Part shown: in pieces, positions 45,717 to 45,930 of the stretch
How the letters are laid out: the number at the start of each line of letters is the position of its first letter
Position numbering within the stretch: the stretch's first letter is position 1
NCBI RefSeq assembly: GCF_019749955.1
Contig: NZ_JAIEPC010000019.1
Span: 1-45,930, forward strand
Direction of reading: 5' to 3'
Length of the DNA: 45,930 nt
DNA from: Sphingomonas sp.
GTDB taxonomy: Bacteria; Pseudomonadota; Alphaproteobacteria; Sphingomonadales; Sphingomonadaceae
Notes under the pieces: model-generated
Told to the model about the DNA's origin: nothing
Database searches by the model: none
What the model saw: the letters and a program-made list of their open reading frames with translations, nothing else
Program-made: the position numbers and the translations under genes

Positions 45717-45930
45717 ATCGAGATCGTGTTTCCCGAGACGCTGGTTGATGTCGGCGGCTGGGGCCTTCGCTGGGTCGACACGACGCTCCCGGGTTTCGCG
45801 CTGACTGAGCGCCCCGACACCTTCGAGATGGACGTCGATGGAGACCAGGTCGTCTATGGTTACGCTGACGCATTCGATCGCTATAATCGCGTCAATCTCC
45901 CATCACCTTGGAAGAAGGACGAGCAGATCA
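45717..45930 (+). CDS. Partial or interrupted reading frame at right edge
   Basis: The plus-strand frame after the TAG reads IEIVFPETLVDVGGWGLRWV, DTTLPGFALTERPDTFEMDV, then DQVVYGYADAFDRYNRVNLP and runs off the window. Its amino-acid make-up looks like a real protein. There is no ATG near the start; GTG at 45723 could serve. The same frame before the stop also looks coding, so this may be one gene broken by an in-frame TAG, or two frames. Family not recognised; position suggests it belongs to the inserted element. Confidence 0.4.
   Translation, partial: MEIVFPETLVDVGGWGLRWVDTTLPGFALTERPDTFEMDVDGDQVVYGYADAFDRYNRVNLPSPWKKDEQI

Overview
This is a GC-rich, gene-dense stretch of chromosome from an alphaproteobacterium, most likely a sphingomonad (Sphingomonadaceae). 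The assignment rests on protein resemblance (succinate dehydrogenase subunits, C13-family peptidase, PhhA, NodT-type efflux protein, paoABC-type molybdenum hydroxylase). It also rests on short inverted repeats built on TTCGACAAGCTCAG, TCGAGCGAAGTCGAGA and CACCCCGGCCTTGTGCCGGGG, of a kind I associate with sphingomonad genomes. No database search was possible, so species is not assigned.

Layout. (1) 1-10.6 kb: a succinate dehydrogenase locus read on the minus strand as sdhC-sdhD-sdhA, then about 7.7 kb of accessory DNA, then sdhB running off the left edge. The accessory DNA holds two toxin-antitoxin pairs (hicBA, brnTA), a three-gene minus-strand unit (truncated C13-peptidase paralogue, membrane alpha/beta-hydrolase, full C13 peptidase), a GFA-family protein, an unknown protein and an FMN-dependent alpha-hydroxy-acid dehydrogenase. 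(2) 10.6-16.5 kb: two tandem soluble chemoreceptor-like proteins with globin-like sensor domains, an unknown protein, an SDR oxidoreductase, a membrane-anchored unknown protein and prmA. (3) 16.5-20.7 kb: phhA, a type II NADH dehydrogenase, a low-GC island-like spot with a cysteine-rich small protein, and glpQ. (4) 20.8-26.1 kb: a three-subunit molybdenum hydroxylase (paoABC type) with its XdhC-type and MocA-type maturation factors, an overlapping assembly line. (5) 26.2-31 kb: a MacAB-TolC-like tripartite ABC efflux operon. (6) 31.2-32.4 kb: two exported proteins.

(7) 32.4-43.5 kb: a long minus-strand block for propionyl-CoA catabolism: pccB, methylmalonyl-CoA epimerase, an enoyl-CoA hydratase family protein, methylmalonyl-CoA mutase, biotin synthase and pccA. 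Together these convert propionyl-CoA to methylmalonyl-CoA (biotin-dependent), epimerise it, and isomerise it to succinyl-CoA (B12-dependent), feeding the TCA cycle at the step before succinate dehydrogenase. parDE, vapBC and several small genes are threaded between the enzymes, often with 4-base overlaps. (8) 43.6-45.9 kb: hipBA, a strong terminator, and a 3' half-tRNA(Val) that looks like an integration scar, followed by lower-GC DNA with an interrupted or incomplete reading frame at the right edge.

The most notable observations are a mobile-repeat sequence translated in frame inside pccA, the C13-peptidase/membrane-hydrolase/truncated-paralogue unit inside the split sdh locus, the histidine-less globin-like sensors of the tandem chemoreceptors, the cysteine-rich protein with a double-glycine-like leader, and the tRNA(Val) scar marking a probable island border.
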